44,670 bases of DNA, taken from Acidobacteriota bacterium. GTDB taxonomy: Bacteria; Acidobacteriota; Thermoanaerobaculia; UBA5066; Gp7-AA6. Location of the stretch: positions 1-44,670 of the forward strand of contig DAHUXD010000007.1 in NCBI GenBank assembly GCA_027307335.1, written 5' to 3'. The position numbers and the translations under genes are program-made. The notes beneath the pieces were generated by a model. The model worked only from the letters and a program-made list of their open reading frames with translations, did not search any database and was not told the origin of the DNA. Positions 1-10,900 of this stretch are shown in pieces; positions within the stretch are counted from its first letter, which is position 1, and each line of letters starts with the position of its first letter.

Positions 1-1
1 G

Positions 2-1006
2 CCGCCGCCGCCCGCGCCGCTGCCGGCCGCCGTCAAGACGGCCCTCGAGTCGGTCGCGGGCAAGAACGCAAGCGACGCCGGCTTCTGGGCCGGTCCGTTC
101 CGGTCCGCCACCGGCGACCAGTTCCTGGCGCTCCAGTTCTACCTGGCGTCCAACAAGCCCGCCTTCTCCGCCAACGTGCCGCTGAAGTTCGGCGGCATGG
201 TCACCGACGAGTCCGGCAAGGAGGTCGACTCCTTCTGGGAGGACGCCAACTTCACCGAGGTCACGGAGGGCACGCGCAAGGATCGGGTCTTCGACCGCTC
301 GGTGACGCTGCAGCCCGGCAGCTACAAGGGCACGTTCGGCCTCTTCACCGCCGAGGGGCAGCCGCCGGTCGCCTCCGGATCGACCAGCTTCAAGCTCGAG
401 GGCAAGTCGACGGACTTCGGCGTGTCGCCGCTGATCCTCTCGAGCGGGCTGACGCCACTGACCAAGCGCCCCGGCCCGACCGATCCGTTCGTCTTCGGCT
501 CGGACAAGCCGATCCGGGTCGATCCCAAGGGCGACCGTAGCTTCCTGAAGAGCGACAGCCTCTGGTACTTCTACAGCGTCGAGAATCCGGTGATCCCAGC
601 GGCGACCGGCGACGCGGCGGCCGCCGCTCCCGCTCCCTCGACGACGCCGGCGGCCCCCGGAGCGGCCGCGCCGGCTCCCGCCACCGACGCGCCGAAGCCG
701 CGCGTCATGACACGCATCAACGTCCAGCGGGACGGCCAGGACGCGTTCGCCCCGTTCACGGGCCCTGCGGAGCTCGTCCAGACCTCGCCGGGCGTGTACA
801 GCACCGGCAACGAGATCCCGCTCGCGTCGTTCGAGCCCGGTTACTACACGTTCATGATCACCGTGTGGGACTTGAACGGCCCGAAGGGCGCGGCGCGCAA
901 GACCATCGAGCGCAAGGAGGACTTCGTCGTCCTCATGCCGGATGGTTCCCTGCCCCCGAAGAACGCGCCGAAGGCGGCGCCGGCGCCGAAGAAGAAGGCG
1001 TCGTAG
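2..1006 (+). CDS. Unassigned protein, 5' end outside the window
   Basis: The reading frame is open from the left edge, so only the last 334 residues or so are visible and the true start lies upstream. The GTG at 176 is internal, because the same frame continues without a stop to the edge. The visible part has two beta-rich segments joined by an Ala/Pro-rich linker (roughly residues 200-235 of the visible part) and ends in a basic Ala/Pro/Lys tail. I do not recognise the family. It resembles the C-terminal parts of secreted GWxTD-type acidobacterial proteins, but that is only an impression. The stop is TAG at 1004-1006 and a strong terminator follows 20 bases later, so it is the last gene of its transcript. 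Confidence 0.75.
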   Translation, partial: PPPPAPLPAAVKTALESVAGKNASDAGFWAGPFRSATGDQFLALQFYLASNKPAFSANVPLKFGGMVTDESGKEVDSFWEDANFTEVTEGTRKDRVFDRSVTLQPGSYKGTFGLFTAEGQPPVASGSTSFKLEGKSTDFGVSPLILSSGLTPLTKRPGPTDPFVFGSDKPIRVDPKGDRSFLKSDSLWYFYSVENPVIPAATGDAAAAAPAPSTTPAAPGAAAPAPATDAPKPRVMTRINVQRDGQDAFAPFTGPAELVQTSPGVYSTGNEIPLASFEPGYYTFMITVWDLNGPKGAARKTIERKEDFVVLMPDGSLPPKNAPKAAPAPKKKAS

Positions 1007-1026
1007 GGGGATCTCTCCGATGACAG

Positions 1027-1059
1027 AAACGGCCCGGCGAATGCCGGGCCGTTTTGTTT
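1027..1059 (+). terminator. Rho-independent terminator
   Basis: A perfect 12-bp stem (1027-1038 with 1043-1054) closes a 4-base loop and runs into a T-rich tail, TTTTGTTT. It sits 20 bases after the stop of the first gene and ends that transcript. Confidence 0.9.
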
Positions 1060-1063
1060 GATC

Positions 1064-1107
1064 CGCCCCCCTCGCCCTCAGCCTTCCCCCCGCCGGGGGG
1101 GAGGGGA
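1064..1107 (-). repeat. REP-like GC palindrome, copy 1 (divergent)
   Basis: This stretch reads CCCCTCGCCCTCAGCC, then a CCCCCCGCCGGGGGG palindrome, then GAGGGGACG. It resembles the reverse complement of the copies at 42853 and 44126. It lies between the converging ends of the first gene and the VWA gene. It is the most degenerate of the five copies. Confidence 0.5.
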
Positions 1108-1133
1108 CGTGGCTGGTAAGGGCCCTCCTCGCG

Positions 1134-2789
1134 TTATTCGATGTGCACGTTGGCGCGCGCGGTCCCCATCTTCCCGCTCTGCGGGTCGCGGACGTTGACC
1201 ACGATGCGGTAGTTGCCCTTCTTCGTCTGGAGCTGCGCGGCGTAGCGGACGAACGCTCCGGCCTTCGGCTTGCCGGCCGGGATCTCGAAGGTCGTCTCCT
1301 GCCGGTTCATCGGACTGGTGTTGCCCTTGTCGTCGACCGCGCCGATGTAGAACTCGGCGCGCGCGCTCTCCTTCTCTCCCTGCGGCACGAAGGTCAGAGC
1401 CTCCGCCGGCACGAGGACGGTGATCGGCAGCAGGTAGACTTTCTTGTCCGGCGTCGCGGGCGCCGTCTCGATTTTCGCGGGAATCGCGCTGTACGAAAGG
1501 TCGGTCTCCATCGTGGCGAGCGCGCGGGTCTCGATCTTCTGGGACTCCGTCATCGGCGCCCAGCCCTTCCGCGAGCGGACCGTCAGCCCGGGCCGATTCA
1601 CGGTGACGTCCACCTTCTGGTAGCCGGTGATGCCGAGCTTCGACAGCGTGATGCCGAGCGTGTAGTAGTTGGAGACCTGCTTGTAGATGCGCGACAGGCC
1701 CTGCTGGAAGTCGTTCGTGTTCAGGAGCGCCAGCCCGCCGGTGTCGGTCGCCATCATCTGCAGAGGGGTCTGGCGGTCCTGCTGAGCCGCGAAGCGCAGG
1801 TTCGGCCGCTGCTCGATCGCGAGCACGTTGGTCGCGGGGGAGCCCTCGCCGGCCGGCGTGCCCTCGCCCGTCAGGCCGGTCGCGTCCACCGTGTAAAACG
1901 TGACCTGGACCTCGTTGGCCTTCTGGATCATGGCGTTGATGCGCTCCGGGACCTGCCGCACGTCGATGTTCGACATCGACGGCAGGTAGTTGCCGGTCGC
2001 GTACTGGGCCATGACGTACCCCGGCTGATACTCGTATCCGCCCGAGACGAACAGGAACGCGCGCTTGCCGTTCAGCGGCGTGAGCGTGACGAGCTCGCGC
2101 TGGATGCTGCCGAGCATGTCCTGGATCTCGGCGCCGACCTCCTGGCCGTATTGCTGCGCGAGCTGGATGCGGGAGCCGAGCGTCCTCCGGCTGCCGCTGA
2201 AACCGTTGATCATGGCGATCGTCTGCTCCTGCGTCTGCAGGCGCGACATGCCGACGGTCTCCTTCTCCATGCCCGCGAGCTCGGCCATCACGAGCTCCTT
2301 GCTCGTGGTCCAGTCGACGAGCACTCGCGGAGCGCGGTCGAACAGGACGACGCGCACGGCGTCGTTCGGGCCGAGGCGCGTCGTGAAGTCGCGGATCGTG
2401 CTGAGCGCGCGGTTGCGCAGCCCCGGCGGCAGGTAGCCGGTGTCGACGTAGATGAGGAAGTTGCGCGGGACGTAGGCCGACTCCTCGGCCTGCTTGTACG
2501 TCGAGAGCACCCGCTCGGGAGGCGCGGTCGCGAGGTCCGGAGCGTGGAACGTTCCCTCGTTGATGAGGGCGAAATAGTCGATCGGAACGGGCTTGCCGCC
2601 GATCTGGACGGTGAAGTCGTCCTTCCTCAGGTCGGTGACGGGGTTGCCGGCCGCATCGGTGACGTCCACGTCGAGATTCAGGACCCGCACCTCGACGCTC
2701 TCCGAAAACGTCGGGAGCTGCGCCGGCTGCTGGGCGAAGACCGTGGCCGCCGCGAGGAGCAGGGCAACGGCCGTTCTCTGAGCTGTCAT
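1134..2789 (-). CDS. Secreted VWFA-related domain protein
   Basis: A 551-residue exported protein. A signal peptide is visible at residues 1-20, with a hydrophobic core and Ala-Gln cleavage site. A short beta domain (about 30-85) precedes a von Willebrand factor A-like domain with the start FLIYVDTGYL and later FLFVSGGYEY. The motif D-T-G-Y-L departs from the ideal DxSxS metal site, which is common in this subgroup. The family (VWFA-related acidobacterial domain) is abundant in Acidobacteriota; its function is not established and adhesion or surface-protein binding is assumed. The ATG at 2789 is chosen because the signal peptide starts there. It converges on the left-edge gene. Confidence 0.85.
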   Translation of the reverse strand: MTAQRTAVALLLAAATVFAQQPAQLPTFSESVEVRVLNLDVDVTDAAGNPVTDLRKDDFTVQIGGKPVPIDYFALINEGTFHAPDLATAPPERVLSTYKQAEESAYVPRNFLIYVDTGYLPPGLRNRALSTIRDFTTRLGPNDAVRVVLFDRAPRVLVDWTTSKELVMAELAGMEKETVGMSRLQTQEQTIAMINGFSGSRRTLGSRIQLAQQYGQEVGAEIQDMLGSIQRELVTLTPLNGKRAFLFVSGGYEYQPGYVMAQYATGNYLPSMSNIDVRQVPERINAMIQKANEVQVTFYTVDATGLTGEGTPAGEGSPATNVLAIEQRPNLRFAAQQDRQTPLQMMATDTGGLALLNTNDFQQGLSRIYKQVSNYYTLGITLSKLGITGYQKVDVTVNRPGLTVRSRKGWAPMTESQKIETRALATMETDLSYSAIPAKIETAPATPDKKVYLLPITVLVPAEALTFVPQGEKESARAEFYIGAVDDKGNTSPMNRQETTFEIPAGKPKAGAFVRYAAQLQTKKGNYRIVVNVRDPQSGKMGTARANVHIE

Positions 2790-2925
2790 GCGCGATCCTT
2801 TCTGGCCGGGCCCCGTTCGGGGCTGGGGCGCACCGGGAGAACCCCTGGAGGCGGTCCCGGATTCCGGAGTGTCCTGATTTTAGGAAAAAACTAAAAAAGG
2901 GTGGGGGAGGGAGCGTCGGCCGGCG

Positions 2926-4347
2926 TCATTCCCGATGGGTGACCACCGGGTCGAGCCCGAGGTAGTCGAACAGCATGTTGACCTCGTTCGTCAGCTCGTC
3001 CGCCTCGAGATCACCGCCCGCGTCCGGGTCCAGGCTGCCGATCGCGCAGCCCGGTACCGCCGAGCGCGCCTGGCGGACGACCGCCGCGGACGCGCTCGGA
3101 TCCGTGCCGTCGTCCGAGAGGACGGCCTCGAAGTCGCGGGGAAGGCCCCAGATCTCCGCGCGCGCCCGGCCGACCGCCGGCCGGTAGGTCTCGAGGACCG
3201 AGCCCCGGAAACTGCCGGAGGAGAGATTCATCTCCCGGACGATCTCGAAGAGGTCGGCGTAGCCGATGCAGTGGAGGAGGCCGAGCGTGTAGCCCCGCTC
3301 CTTCGTGATGCCGAAGCGCTCCGCGAACCTCCCGGCCGCGACCGCGGCGGCGAGGCTCGCCCGCCGCAGCGCTCGCGCCGCCGGGTCGCCGGCTGGCAGC
3401 GCCGGGAAATCGGGCGAGGACAGGCGGTCGATCAGGACGGTCGCGGCGCGCGGGCCGATGCGGTCGAGCGCGTCGGGCACCGTGCCGACCGAGTTCTCGC
3501 GGTCGACCGAGAGCGAGTTCGCGAGGATGAGGAGATCGAGCGTCAGGTACGGATCGAGCGCGGCGATCGGCACGATCGCGGCCGGATCGAGGGGCGGCTT
3601 GCGCTTCAGGAGCTCGAGCAACAGCGTCGCCGTGTCGGAGTGCACGGGCCGCATGAGGTAGTTGCGGATGAGCCGTTCCCGCAGGCGCCGGGCGAACTCG
3701 CGGAAACGCATCGCGTGGCCGCGCGCCTCGAGCGGGTCGAGGGTCGGTCCCATCCGCTCGGCCGACTCCCAGAAGTGCTCCTCGATCCCCTCCGGCAGGA
3801 AGGGCAGCACCCAGGCATCGGCCGCCTCCCACGTCTCGCGGCGCTCCTTGCGGGAGAGCCGGTGCGTGTCGTCGAGCTGCTTGACGCCCTGGAACGCGAG
3901 CGCCTGGCCGCGGAGCGTCAGACCGATCCGGAGGATCGGCTGGACGCGGTACGTCGGGTCGTACTCGAAGTTCGCCTCGCGCCACTCGAAGATCTCGAAG
4001 AGGAGCTTGCGCGCGAGGTCCTCGACGCGCAGCGACAGCCCGTCGAGCGTGTCGTGGTTCATGTCGAGGATCAGGCGCGTCAGGTTCTCCTGCGTCGTCA
4101 TGTTCCGCGCCAGGAGCTCGTACAGGGTCGCGGCCGGGAGCGCGCCGCTCCGGAGGAGGTGGACGCCGAGGCGGTGGCGGGGGAGCGACCCCGACACGTA
4201 GACGATCTCGCCGTCCTTCCAATCGAGGGTGCGGCGGTCGTGGCCGCGCGTGACCGTGAGTCTCCCCGACCGGCGGTTCAGCTCCATCCACTGGAGAAGA
4301 TCCGCCAGTCCGAAGACCTCGAGTCTTCCGCGGAAGTGTTCCGTCAT
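2926..4347 (-). CDS. DUF4388 (PATAN) and HDOD-like regulator
   Basis: A 473-residue cytoplasmic protein. Residues 1-100 match a DUF4388/PATAN module ([19 protein letters not shown], then a [11 protein letters not shown] strand), a regulatory domain found in response-regulator and gliding/twitching proteins. A helical HDOD-like region follows, from about residue 225. It contains [14 protein letters not shown] and [16 protein letters not shown], but lacks a catalytic HD pair, as is usual for HDOD. The frame stays open far upstream, antisense to the mutase gene. The ATG at 4347 is chosen because the DUF4388 homology begins at once and the mutase gene starts divergently 72 bases away. A signalling or scaffold role is likely; partners are unknown. 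Confidence 0.75.
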   Translation of the reverse strand: MTEHFRGRLEVFGLADLLQWMELNRRSGRLTVTRGHDRRTLDWKDGEIVYVSGSLPRHRLGVHLLRSGALPAATLYELLARNMTTQENLTRLILDMNHDTLDGLSLRVEDLARKLLFEIFEWREANFEYDPTYRVQPILRIGLTLRGQALAFQGVKQLDDTHRLSRKERRETWEAADAWVLPFLPEGIEEHFWESAERMGPTLDPLEARGHAMRFREFARRLRERLIRNYLMRPVHSDTATLLLELLKRKPPLDPAAIVPIAALDPYLTLDLLILANSLSVDRENSVGTVPDALDRIGPRAATVLIDRLSSPDFPALPAGDPAARALRRASLAAAVAAGRFAERFGITKERGYTLGLLHCIGYADLFEIVREMNLSSGSFRGSVLETYRPAVGRARAEIWGLPRDFEAVLSDDGTDPSASAAVVRQARSAVPGCAIGSLDPDAGGDLEADELTNEVNMLFDYLGLDPVVTHRE

Positions 4348-4419
4348 GAAGTGTTTCGGCGTGATTTTACCACCCCGTCCGGAGGGCCCGCGCGGCGCGG
4401 CCGTGACAGAATCCGCGCC

Positions 4420-6012
<1,593 letters not shown>

Positions 6013-6292
6013 CTGAAGTCCGGCTTAAGTTTCGGTACCTGAGTCGCTTGCGCGTGTGGAAAAGACCCCGTCGTCATTTTGGCGCCGCACGATTTCTGCA
6101 CATCGGCTTGGGCACGCCGGGTAAATTGCTGATTACAGGAAGCTTCCGGCATCGCACAGAGGATGGTGCAATCCGACCCGGAGGCGTCGGTTTCGGCCTT
6201 TTTTTGGGGCTTTCCGCAGTGATTTCGACAGGCTTTTCCGCCGAATCTTCGGAAAACTGAGTTTCGTCAAGCGGGCGCGAACTTCGGGCGCT
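6013..6292. other. Gene-free, AT-richer spacer with several inverted repeats
   Basis: This 280-base spacer between the mutase and endonuclease III is visibly less GC-rich than its neighbours. It holds a perfect palindrome GGAAGCTTCC at 6138-6147. CCGAC/GTCGG (6173-6177 with 6186-6190) is followed by seven Ts at 6199-6205, a possible weak terminator for the mutase. TTTTCCG/CGGAAAA pairs 6234-6240 with 6250-6256. A 70-codon plus-strand frame at 6048-6260 has no ribosome site or recognisable protein and is not called. Confidence 0.5.
6173..6205 (+). terminator. Possible weak terminator after the mutase gene
   Basis: A 5-bp stem (CCGAC with GTCGG, 8-base loop) is followed, 8 bases later, by seven Ts. 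The stem is short and the T-run is displaced, so this is tentative. Confidence 0.3.
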
Positions 6293-6952
6293 CTACACGC
6301 CGATTTTGGGGCACTGCGGGTTCACCGGGCAGACCTCGCAGCGGGGCTTCCGGGCGACGCAGATCTGCCGTCCGTGGGCGATCAGGAGGTGGGCTCCCAT
6401 GGTCCGGCGGCCCTTCGGAACGAGGGCGTTCAGGTCGCCCTCGACCTTGACCGGATCGGCCTCGCGCGTGAACCCGAGGCGCCGGGAGAGGCGGCCGACG
6501 TGGGTGTCCACGACGAAGCCCTCGTCCTTGCCGAACGCGTTGCCGAGCACCACGTTCGCGGTCTTGCGGCCGACGCCGGGCAGACGGACGAGCGCCTCCA
6601 TCGTGTCCGGGACCTTTCCGCCGTGCTCCGCCGCGATGGCGGCGGCGGCGGCCCGGATCGACTTCGCCTTCGAGTTGAAGAACCCGGTCGAGCGGATCTC
6701 GCGCTCGAGCACGCCCCTCGGGGACCGCGCGTAGTCGGCGGCGGTCCGGTACTTCGCGAAGAGCTGGGGAGTCACCATGTTGACGCGCACGTCGGTGCAC
6801 TGCGCCGACAGGATCGTCGCGACGAGCAACTCGAGGGGAGTGCGGTGGTCGAGCGCGCACTTCGCCTCCGGGTACGCCTTCGCGAGCCGCCGGAGCACCG
6901 TCGCCGCGCGGCGCTTCTTCTCCTCGAACGTCTCCTTCGGCTTCTTCGCCAT
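6293..6952 (-). CDS. nth: Endonuclease III
   Basis: A 219-residue base-excision DNA glycosylase/AP lyase that removes oxidised pyrimidines. The helix-hairpin-helix motif LPGVGRKTANVV carries the catalytic Lys130, and the catalytic Asp149 sits in VVDTHVGRLSRRLG. The C-terminal 4Fe-4S cluster ligands Cys198, Cys205, Cys208 and Cys214 have the classic C-x6-C-x2-C-x5-C spacing. Length and order match the family. The ATG at 6952 is 25 bases from the divergent 5'-nucleotidase start, so the two promoters must overlap. Confidence 0.95.
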   Translation of the reverse strand: MAKKPKETFEEKKRRAATVLRRLAKAYPEAKCALDHRTPLELLVATILSAQCTDVRVNMVTPQLFAKYRTAADYARSPRGVLEREIRSTGFFNSKAKSIRAAAAAIAAEHGGKVPDTMEALVRLPGVGRKTANVVLGNAFGKDEGFVVDTHVGRLSRRLGFTREADPVKVEGDLNALVPKGRRTMGAHLLIAHGRQICVARKPRCEVCPVNPQCPKIGV

Positions 6953-6977
6953 GCGCCCGGCATTCTAGACTTGGTCG

Positions 6978-8546
6978 ATGCGCCCGCTCCGCCTCGCCGC
7001 CGGAATTCTGCTGTGTGCGGCGCGGCTGTCGGGCGTCACCCTGACGATCCTCCACACGTCCGACCTCCATGGACACGTCCATCCGCACGACGCGCTCGCC
7101 GACGCGGATCGCGGCGAGGGCCTCGCGCGCGTCGCGACCGCCGTCGCGGCCGTGCGGGCGGAGGGCGGCGCGGTCCTCCTGCTCGACTCCGGCGACACGA
7201 TCGAGGGCGCTCCGGAGCAGGCGCTCGTCTTCGCGGGAAGGATCGGCGGCGGCGGCGATCCAATCGTCGGCGCCATGAACCGCGTCGGCTACGACGCGAT
7301 GGCGGTCGGCAACCACGAGTTCGACTTCGGGCTCGAGCGCCTCGAGGCCTCGCGGAAGGAGGCGCGGTTCCCGTGGCTTTCGGCGAACGCGCTCGGCCCG
7401 GACGGGGAGCCGGCCTTCGCGCCCTACATCGTGAAGGAGGTCGCGGGCGTGCGCGTCGGCATCCTGGGCCTCGTCACCCCGCACGTTGCGAACTGGGAGA
7501 GCCCGTCGCTCCTGGGGGGCCTGCGCTTCGGCGACTCCGTCGAGGCGGCAAGGAAGTGGGTGCCGGTGCTCCGCGGGAAGGAGCGCTGCGACCTCGTGGT
7601 CGTCCTCGCGCACGAGGGATTCGAAAAAGATCCCCGCACGGGCCGCGAGCGGCGGGACTCCGGCGAGAACCAGTCGTACGCCGTCGCGACCGAGGTCGAG
7701 GGCATCGATCTCGTCCTCTCCGGGCACGCCCATGCGATCGTCCCGCCGACCCGGCTGGGAAAGACATGGGTCTCGCAGCCGGGCCGCTTCGGCAACACGC
7801 TCACGCGCTTCGACGTCACGCTCTCGCCGGCGGACGGGAAGTGGTCCGTCACCAGCGTCTCGGGACGAAACCTGAGGATGCGGCGCGTTCCGCCGGATGC
7901 CGGAATCGTCGCGTCGATCGCACGCGTCGAGGCGGAGACGATGGCGGCCCTTGCCGAGGAGCTGGCGGTGGTCGATTCCCCCGTCTCCTTCCGCGGGACG
8001 CGACGGGAGGACAACGCGGCGCTCGACTGGCTGCAGGCCGTGCAGATGCGGGACTCGGGCGCGGATCTGTCCTTCGCCTCGCTCCTGCCCGCCGAGCTGC
8101 CGGCCTGGGCCGCCGGGCCGCTGACGCTCCGCCAGGTCTGGGCGTTCTACCCTTACGAAAACGGCCTCGTCACAGTCGAGGCGACGGGCCGGCAGGTCCG
8201 CGCGGCGCTCGAGCGGGCCGCCGGATGCCTGGGCCGCCCGGAGGAGTTCGGCCGGAACTGCGACGCGCTCGAGGGCGCGGAGTACGCCGTCGACCTGTCG
8301 CTTCCGGAGGGCCGGCGCGTCGTCTCGCTGAAGCGGGGCGGGCGCGACGTCGCCGACGGCGAGGTCTTCCGCGTCGCGCTCAATTCCTACCGCGCCTCGG
8401 GCGGCGGCGGCTACCCGATGTGGAAGTCCGCGAAGCGGATCGCCCAGAAGGGCAACCTGCGCGATCTCCTCGCCGCCGATGCCCGCGCGAGGAAGCGGCT
8501 GCTCCTCGCGGCCGACGGCAACTGGAAGGTGATCGGCGCGCCGTGA
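6978..8546 (+). CDS. Exported 5'-nucleotidase / metallophosphatase
   Basis: A 522-residue protein with an N-terminal signal peptide (about residues 1-20), then a calcineurin-type metallophosphatase domain. Metal-binding motifs in order: ILHTSDLHGH, LLDSGDTIEG, AVGNHEFDFG, VVLAHEG and LVLSGHAHA. The 5'-nucleotidase C-terminal substrate domain follows (about 320-500), with VWAFYPYENGLVTVEATG and FRVALNSYRASGGGGYP. It should hydrolyse nucleotides or UDP-sugars outside the cytoplasm, releasing phosphate, which fits the phosphate theme of the window although no PHO box is seen before it. It overlaps the next gene by 4 bases (GTGA), so the two are likely co-translated. Confidence 0.88.
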   Translation: MRPLRLAAGILLCAARLSGVTLTILHTSDLHGHVHPHDALADADRGEGLARVATAVAAVRAEGGAVLLLDSGDTIEGAPEQALVFAGRIGGGGDPIVGAMNRVGYDAMAVGNHEFDFGLERLEASRKEARFPWLSANALGPDGEPAFAPYIVKEVAGVRVGILGLVTPHVANWESPSLLGGLRFGDSVEAARKWVPVLRGKERCDLVVVLAHEGFEKDPRTGRERRDSGENQSYAVATEVEGIDLVLSGHAHAIVPPTRLGKTWVSQPGRFGNTLTRFDVTLSPADGKWSVTSVSGRNLRMRRVPPDAGIVASIARVEAETMAALAEELAVVDSPVSFRGTRREDNAALDWLQAVQMRDSGADLSFASLLPAELPAWAAGPLTLRQVWAFYPYENGLVTVEATGRQVRAALERAAGCLGRPEEFGRNCDALEGAEYAVDLSLPEGRRVVSLKRGGRDVADGEVFRVALNSYRASGGGGYPMWKSAKRIAQKGNLRDLLAADARARKRLLLAADGNWKVIGAP

Positions 8547-9190
8547 AGCCGGACGAGAAGGGGATCGTCGAGGCGTTTCACCGCCTCTACTACGACGGAC
8601 CGGAGGGCGAAGGCCGCGTCCATCACCGGACCCGCTGGATGGGCGTGCCGTGCCTGAAGACGCCCCTCGATCTCTGGATCTACCAGGAGATCCTGTTCGA
8701 GGTGCGGCCGGACGTCGTCGTCGAGACGGGCACTCACCTCGGCGGGAGCGCCCTCTTCCTCGCGCAGATGATGGACCTCCACGGCCGCGGCGAGGTCGTC
8801 TCGATCGACGTCCTCGACGCGCCCGCCCGCCCGAAGCATCCGCGGATCCGCTACGTTCACGGCTCGAGCGCGGACGAGAGCCTCGTGCGCGCGGTCTTCG
8901 CCGGGCGCCCCGCGGGCGAAACGACGCTGGTCGTCCTGGACTCGGACCACGGGAGGGACCACGTCCGTCGCGAGCTCGAGCTCTTCGCGCCCTTCGTCTC
9001 GAGGGGGAGCTACCTGATCGTCGAGGACTCGAACGTCAACGGCCACCCGGTGTTGCCCGAGCACGGGCCGGGCCCGGCCGAGGCGATCGCCCCGTTCCTG
9101 GCCGCGCACCCGGAGTTCGCGCGGGACGCGTCGCGGGAGAAGTTCCTGCTGACCTACAACCCGGGCGGGTACCTGAAGAGGGTTCGGTGA
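8543..9190 (+). CDS. CmcI-like (cephalosporin hydroxylase family) methyltransferase
   Basis: A 215-residue Rossmann-fold protein of the CmcI / rhamnosyl O-methyltransferase family. Features seen: the substrate-side motif LDLWIYQEILFEVRPDVVVETGTHLGGSALF (given only to mark residues about 40-70) with the SAM-binding ETGTHLGGS, then GEVVSIDVL (acidic residue after strand 2), LVVLDSDHGRDHV, and LIVEDSNVNGHPV near the end. Members methylate or otherwise modify small secondary metabolites or sugars; the substrate is unknown. The GTG start overlaps the stop of the 5'-nucleotidase (GTGA), the only reasonable start in this frame. A REP-like repeat follows directly. Confidence 0.75.
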   Translation: MKPDEKGIVEAFHRLYYDGPEGEGRVHHRTRWMGVPCLKTPLDLWIYQEILFEVRPDVVVETGTHLGGSALFLAQMMDLHGRGEVVSIDVLDAPARPKHPRIRYVHGSSADESLVRAVFAGRPAGETTLVVLDSDHGRDHVRRELELFAPFVSRGSYLIVEDSNVNGHPVLPEHGPGPAEAIAPFLAAHPEFARDASREKFLLTYNPGGYLKRVR

Positions 9191-9197
9191 ACGATCT

Positions 9198-9297
9198 CCC
9201 CTCTCCCACCGGGAGCCGTCCACCGAAGGCAGACCCCCGGCGGTAGGCAACGCCGGCCGTCGAGGCCGGCGGTATCGGGGCCGGGGGTGAGGGGCGT
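9198..9297 (+). repeat. REP-like GC palindrome, copy 2 (expanded)
   Basis: The outer parts, CTCCCCTCTCCCACCGGGAG at the left and GGCCGGGGGTGAGGGGCG at the right, match the copies at 42853 and 44126. An extra 50 bases or so separate them, including an inner hairpin CGCCGGCC/GGCCGGCG. It occupies the space between the methyltransferase and the converging oxidoreductase gene. Confidence 0.65.
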
Positions 9298-9299
9298 GA

Positions 9300-10892
9300 C
9301 TAGGCGCGCGCCCTGAGGTCCTTCGCGATCTCGCGCGCCGCGTTCGCGCCGGGGGCGCCCGTGACGCCGCCGCCCGGGTGCGTGCCCGAGCCGCAGAGGT
9401 AGAGCCCTCGGACCGGCGTCCGATACTGCGCCCAGCCGAGCAGAGGGCGCATCGTGAACACCTGGTCGAGCGCCGGCTCGCCGTGGAAGACCTGGCCGCC
9501 GGTGAGGCCGTAGGTCTCCTCGAGGTCGAGCGGGGTCAGCACCTGGCGGTGCTTCACCATTCCGGTCAGTCCCGGCGCGTACCGCTCCAGGGTCCCGACC
9601 ACGGCGTCGCCGAGCGCTTCCTTCTTCGACTTCCAGTCGCCGTCCTTCAGCTTCGTCGGCGCGAACTGCGCGACGACCGACATGACGTGCTTGCCGGACG
9701 GCGCGAGCGAGGGATCGGTCAGCGTCGGGATCGTGACGTCGCAGTACGGCGACTCCGAGAAGTGGCCGTACTTGGCGGCGTCGAAGGCGCGCTCGAGGTA
9801 GTCGATGTCGGGGCCGATGTGGATGCGGCCGGCGAGCGCGCCGGAGGCGCCGTTCTTCGCGGCCGGGAACTGCGGGAGGCCGTCGAGCGCCAGGTGCACC
9901 TTCGCGATCGAGCCGAGCGCGCGGTAGTTGCGGACCTTCTGGACGAATCCCGGGTCGAGGTCGACCGGGTCCACGAGGCCGAGCAGCGTGCGCTTCGGGT
10001 CGGCGTTCGAGACGACCGCGCGTCCGAGCACCTCCTCGCCGGTCTTCAGCACGGCGCCCACGGCGGCGCCGTCGCGGGTCGCGAGCCGAGCGACCTCGGC
10101 GCCGGTGCGCACCTCGACGCCGAGCGCCCTCGCCGCGGCGAGCAGCGCCTGCGTCAGCGCGCCCATGCCGCCGCGCACGAACGTCGCCGAGCCGGCGGCG
10201 TTGGGCTCGAGCGCGGCGCCGATCAGGACGCCGAGGCTCGTCCCCGCCGACCAGGGGCCCGCGAAGACGCCGTAGATGCCGCGCGCCGCGATCGCGGCCC
10301 GCAGCAGCTCCGTCTCGAAGAACTCCGAGACCAGGTCCGCGACGGCCATGGGACCCCAGCGGAGCAGCCGGAACGCGTCCTTCTTCGGCAGCGCGCGGAA
10401 CTTGCGGCCGACGCCGAGGAGCTGCCACATCTCGCCCATCGACGGCTCGTCGATCGACGGCGGCGTCATGGTGAGGAACGGCGCGAGCAGCCGGCCGAGG
10501 CGGCCGAGCGACTCGTGGAACGCGAGATACCCCTTCGCGTCGTGCGGCGAGACGCGCTCGATGCCGGCGGCGGTCTTGCGTGCGTCCGCGTGGAGCGTGA
10601 TCGAAGGGCCCTCGAGCGCGGGCGCGAACACGCGCGCCTCGGTCTCGATCGTGGAGAGCCCGTGCCGGTCGAGCGCGAGGTCCCGGGCGATCGACGGCAG
10701 GAACGGCCCGGCCGTGTGCAGGATCGAGGAGACCCGGAACCCCTTCGCGAACTCCTCCGTCACGGCGATCCCGCCGACGACGGGGCGGCGCTCCAGGACG
10801 ACCGTCTTCAGGCCGGCCTTCGCGAGGTAGCACGCGGCGACGAGTCCATTGGGCCCGCCACCGACGACGACGACGTCCTTCTTCTCGGCCAT
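9300..10892 (-). CDS. FAD-dependent oxidoreductase, phytoene-desaturase/PYROXD2-like (paralogue 2)
   Basis: A 530-residue flavoprotein. The N-terminal dinucleotide-binding motif [21 protein letters not shown] and following [14 protein letters not shown] are typical of the carotenoid desaturase/amine oxidase superfamily. The C-terminal FAD-contact motif [20 protein letters not shown] is intact. It is collinear with the upstream paralogue over its whole length (shared [11 protein letters not shown] and [10 protein letters not shown] segments). Its ATG lies 8 bases after the stop of that gene, so they form an operon. The substrate is unknown. The family includes carotenoid desaturases, but no phytoene synthase or lycopene cyclase is nearby; the divergent Rieske and GcvT-like genes suggest another substrate. 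Confidence 0.8.
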   Translation of the reverse strand: MAEKKDVVVVGGGPNGLVAACYLAKAGLKTVVLERRPVVGGIAVTEEFAKGFRVSSILHTAGPFLPSIARDLALDRHGLSTIETEARVFAPALEGPSITLHADARKTAAGIERVSPHDAKGYLAFHESLGRLGRLLAPFLTMTPPSIDEPSMGEMWQLLGVGRKFRALPKKDAFRLLRWGPMAVADLVSEFFETELLRAAIAARGIYGVFAGPWSAGTSLGVLIGAALEPNAAGSATFVRGGMGALTQALLAAARALGVEVRTGAEVARLATRDGAAVGAVLKTGEEVLGRAVVSNADPKRTLLGLVDPVDLDPGFVQKVRNYRALGSIAKVHLALDGLPQFPAAKNGASGALAGRIHIGPDIDYLERAFDAAKYGHFSESPYCDVTIPTLTDPSLAPSGKHVMSVVAQFAPTKLKDGDWKSKKEALGDAVVGTLERYAPGLTGMVKHRQVLTPLDLEETYGLTGGQVFHGEPALDQVFTMRPLLGWAQYRTPVRGLYLCGSGTHPGGGVTGAPGANAAREIAKDLRARA

Positions 10893-10900
10893 TACACTTT

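Noticed and set aside
1143-2894. Long plus-strand frame (583 codons) opposite the VWA gene
   Set aside because: It is an antisense shadow produced by high GC. Its product is Arg/His/Leu-biased with no recognisable domain, and the minus strand encodes a clear secreted protein.
6048-6260. 70-codon plus frame in the mutase-nth gap
   Set aside because: It has no ribosome site and no recognisable protein. It crosses two inverted repeats and a T-run.
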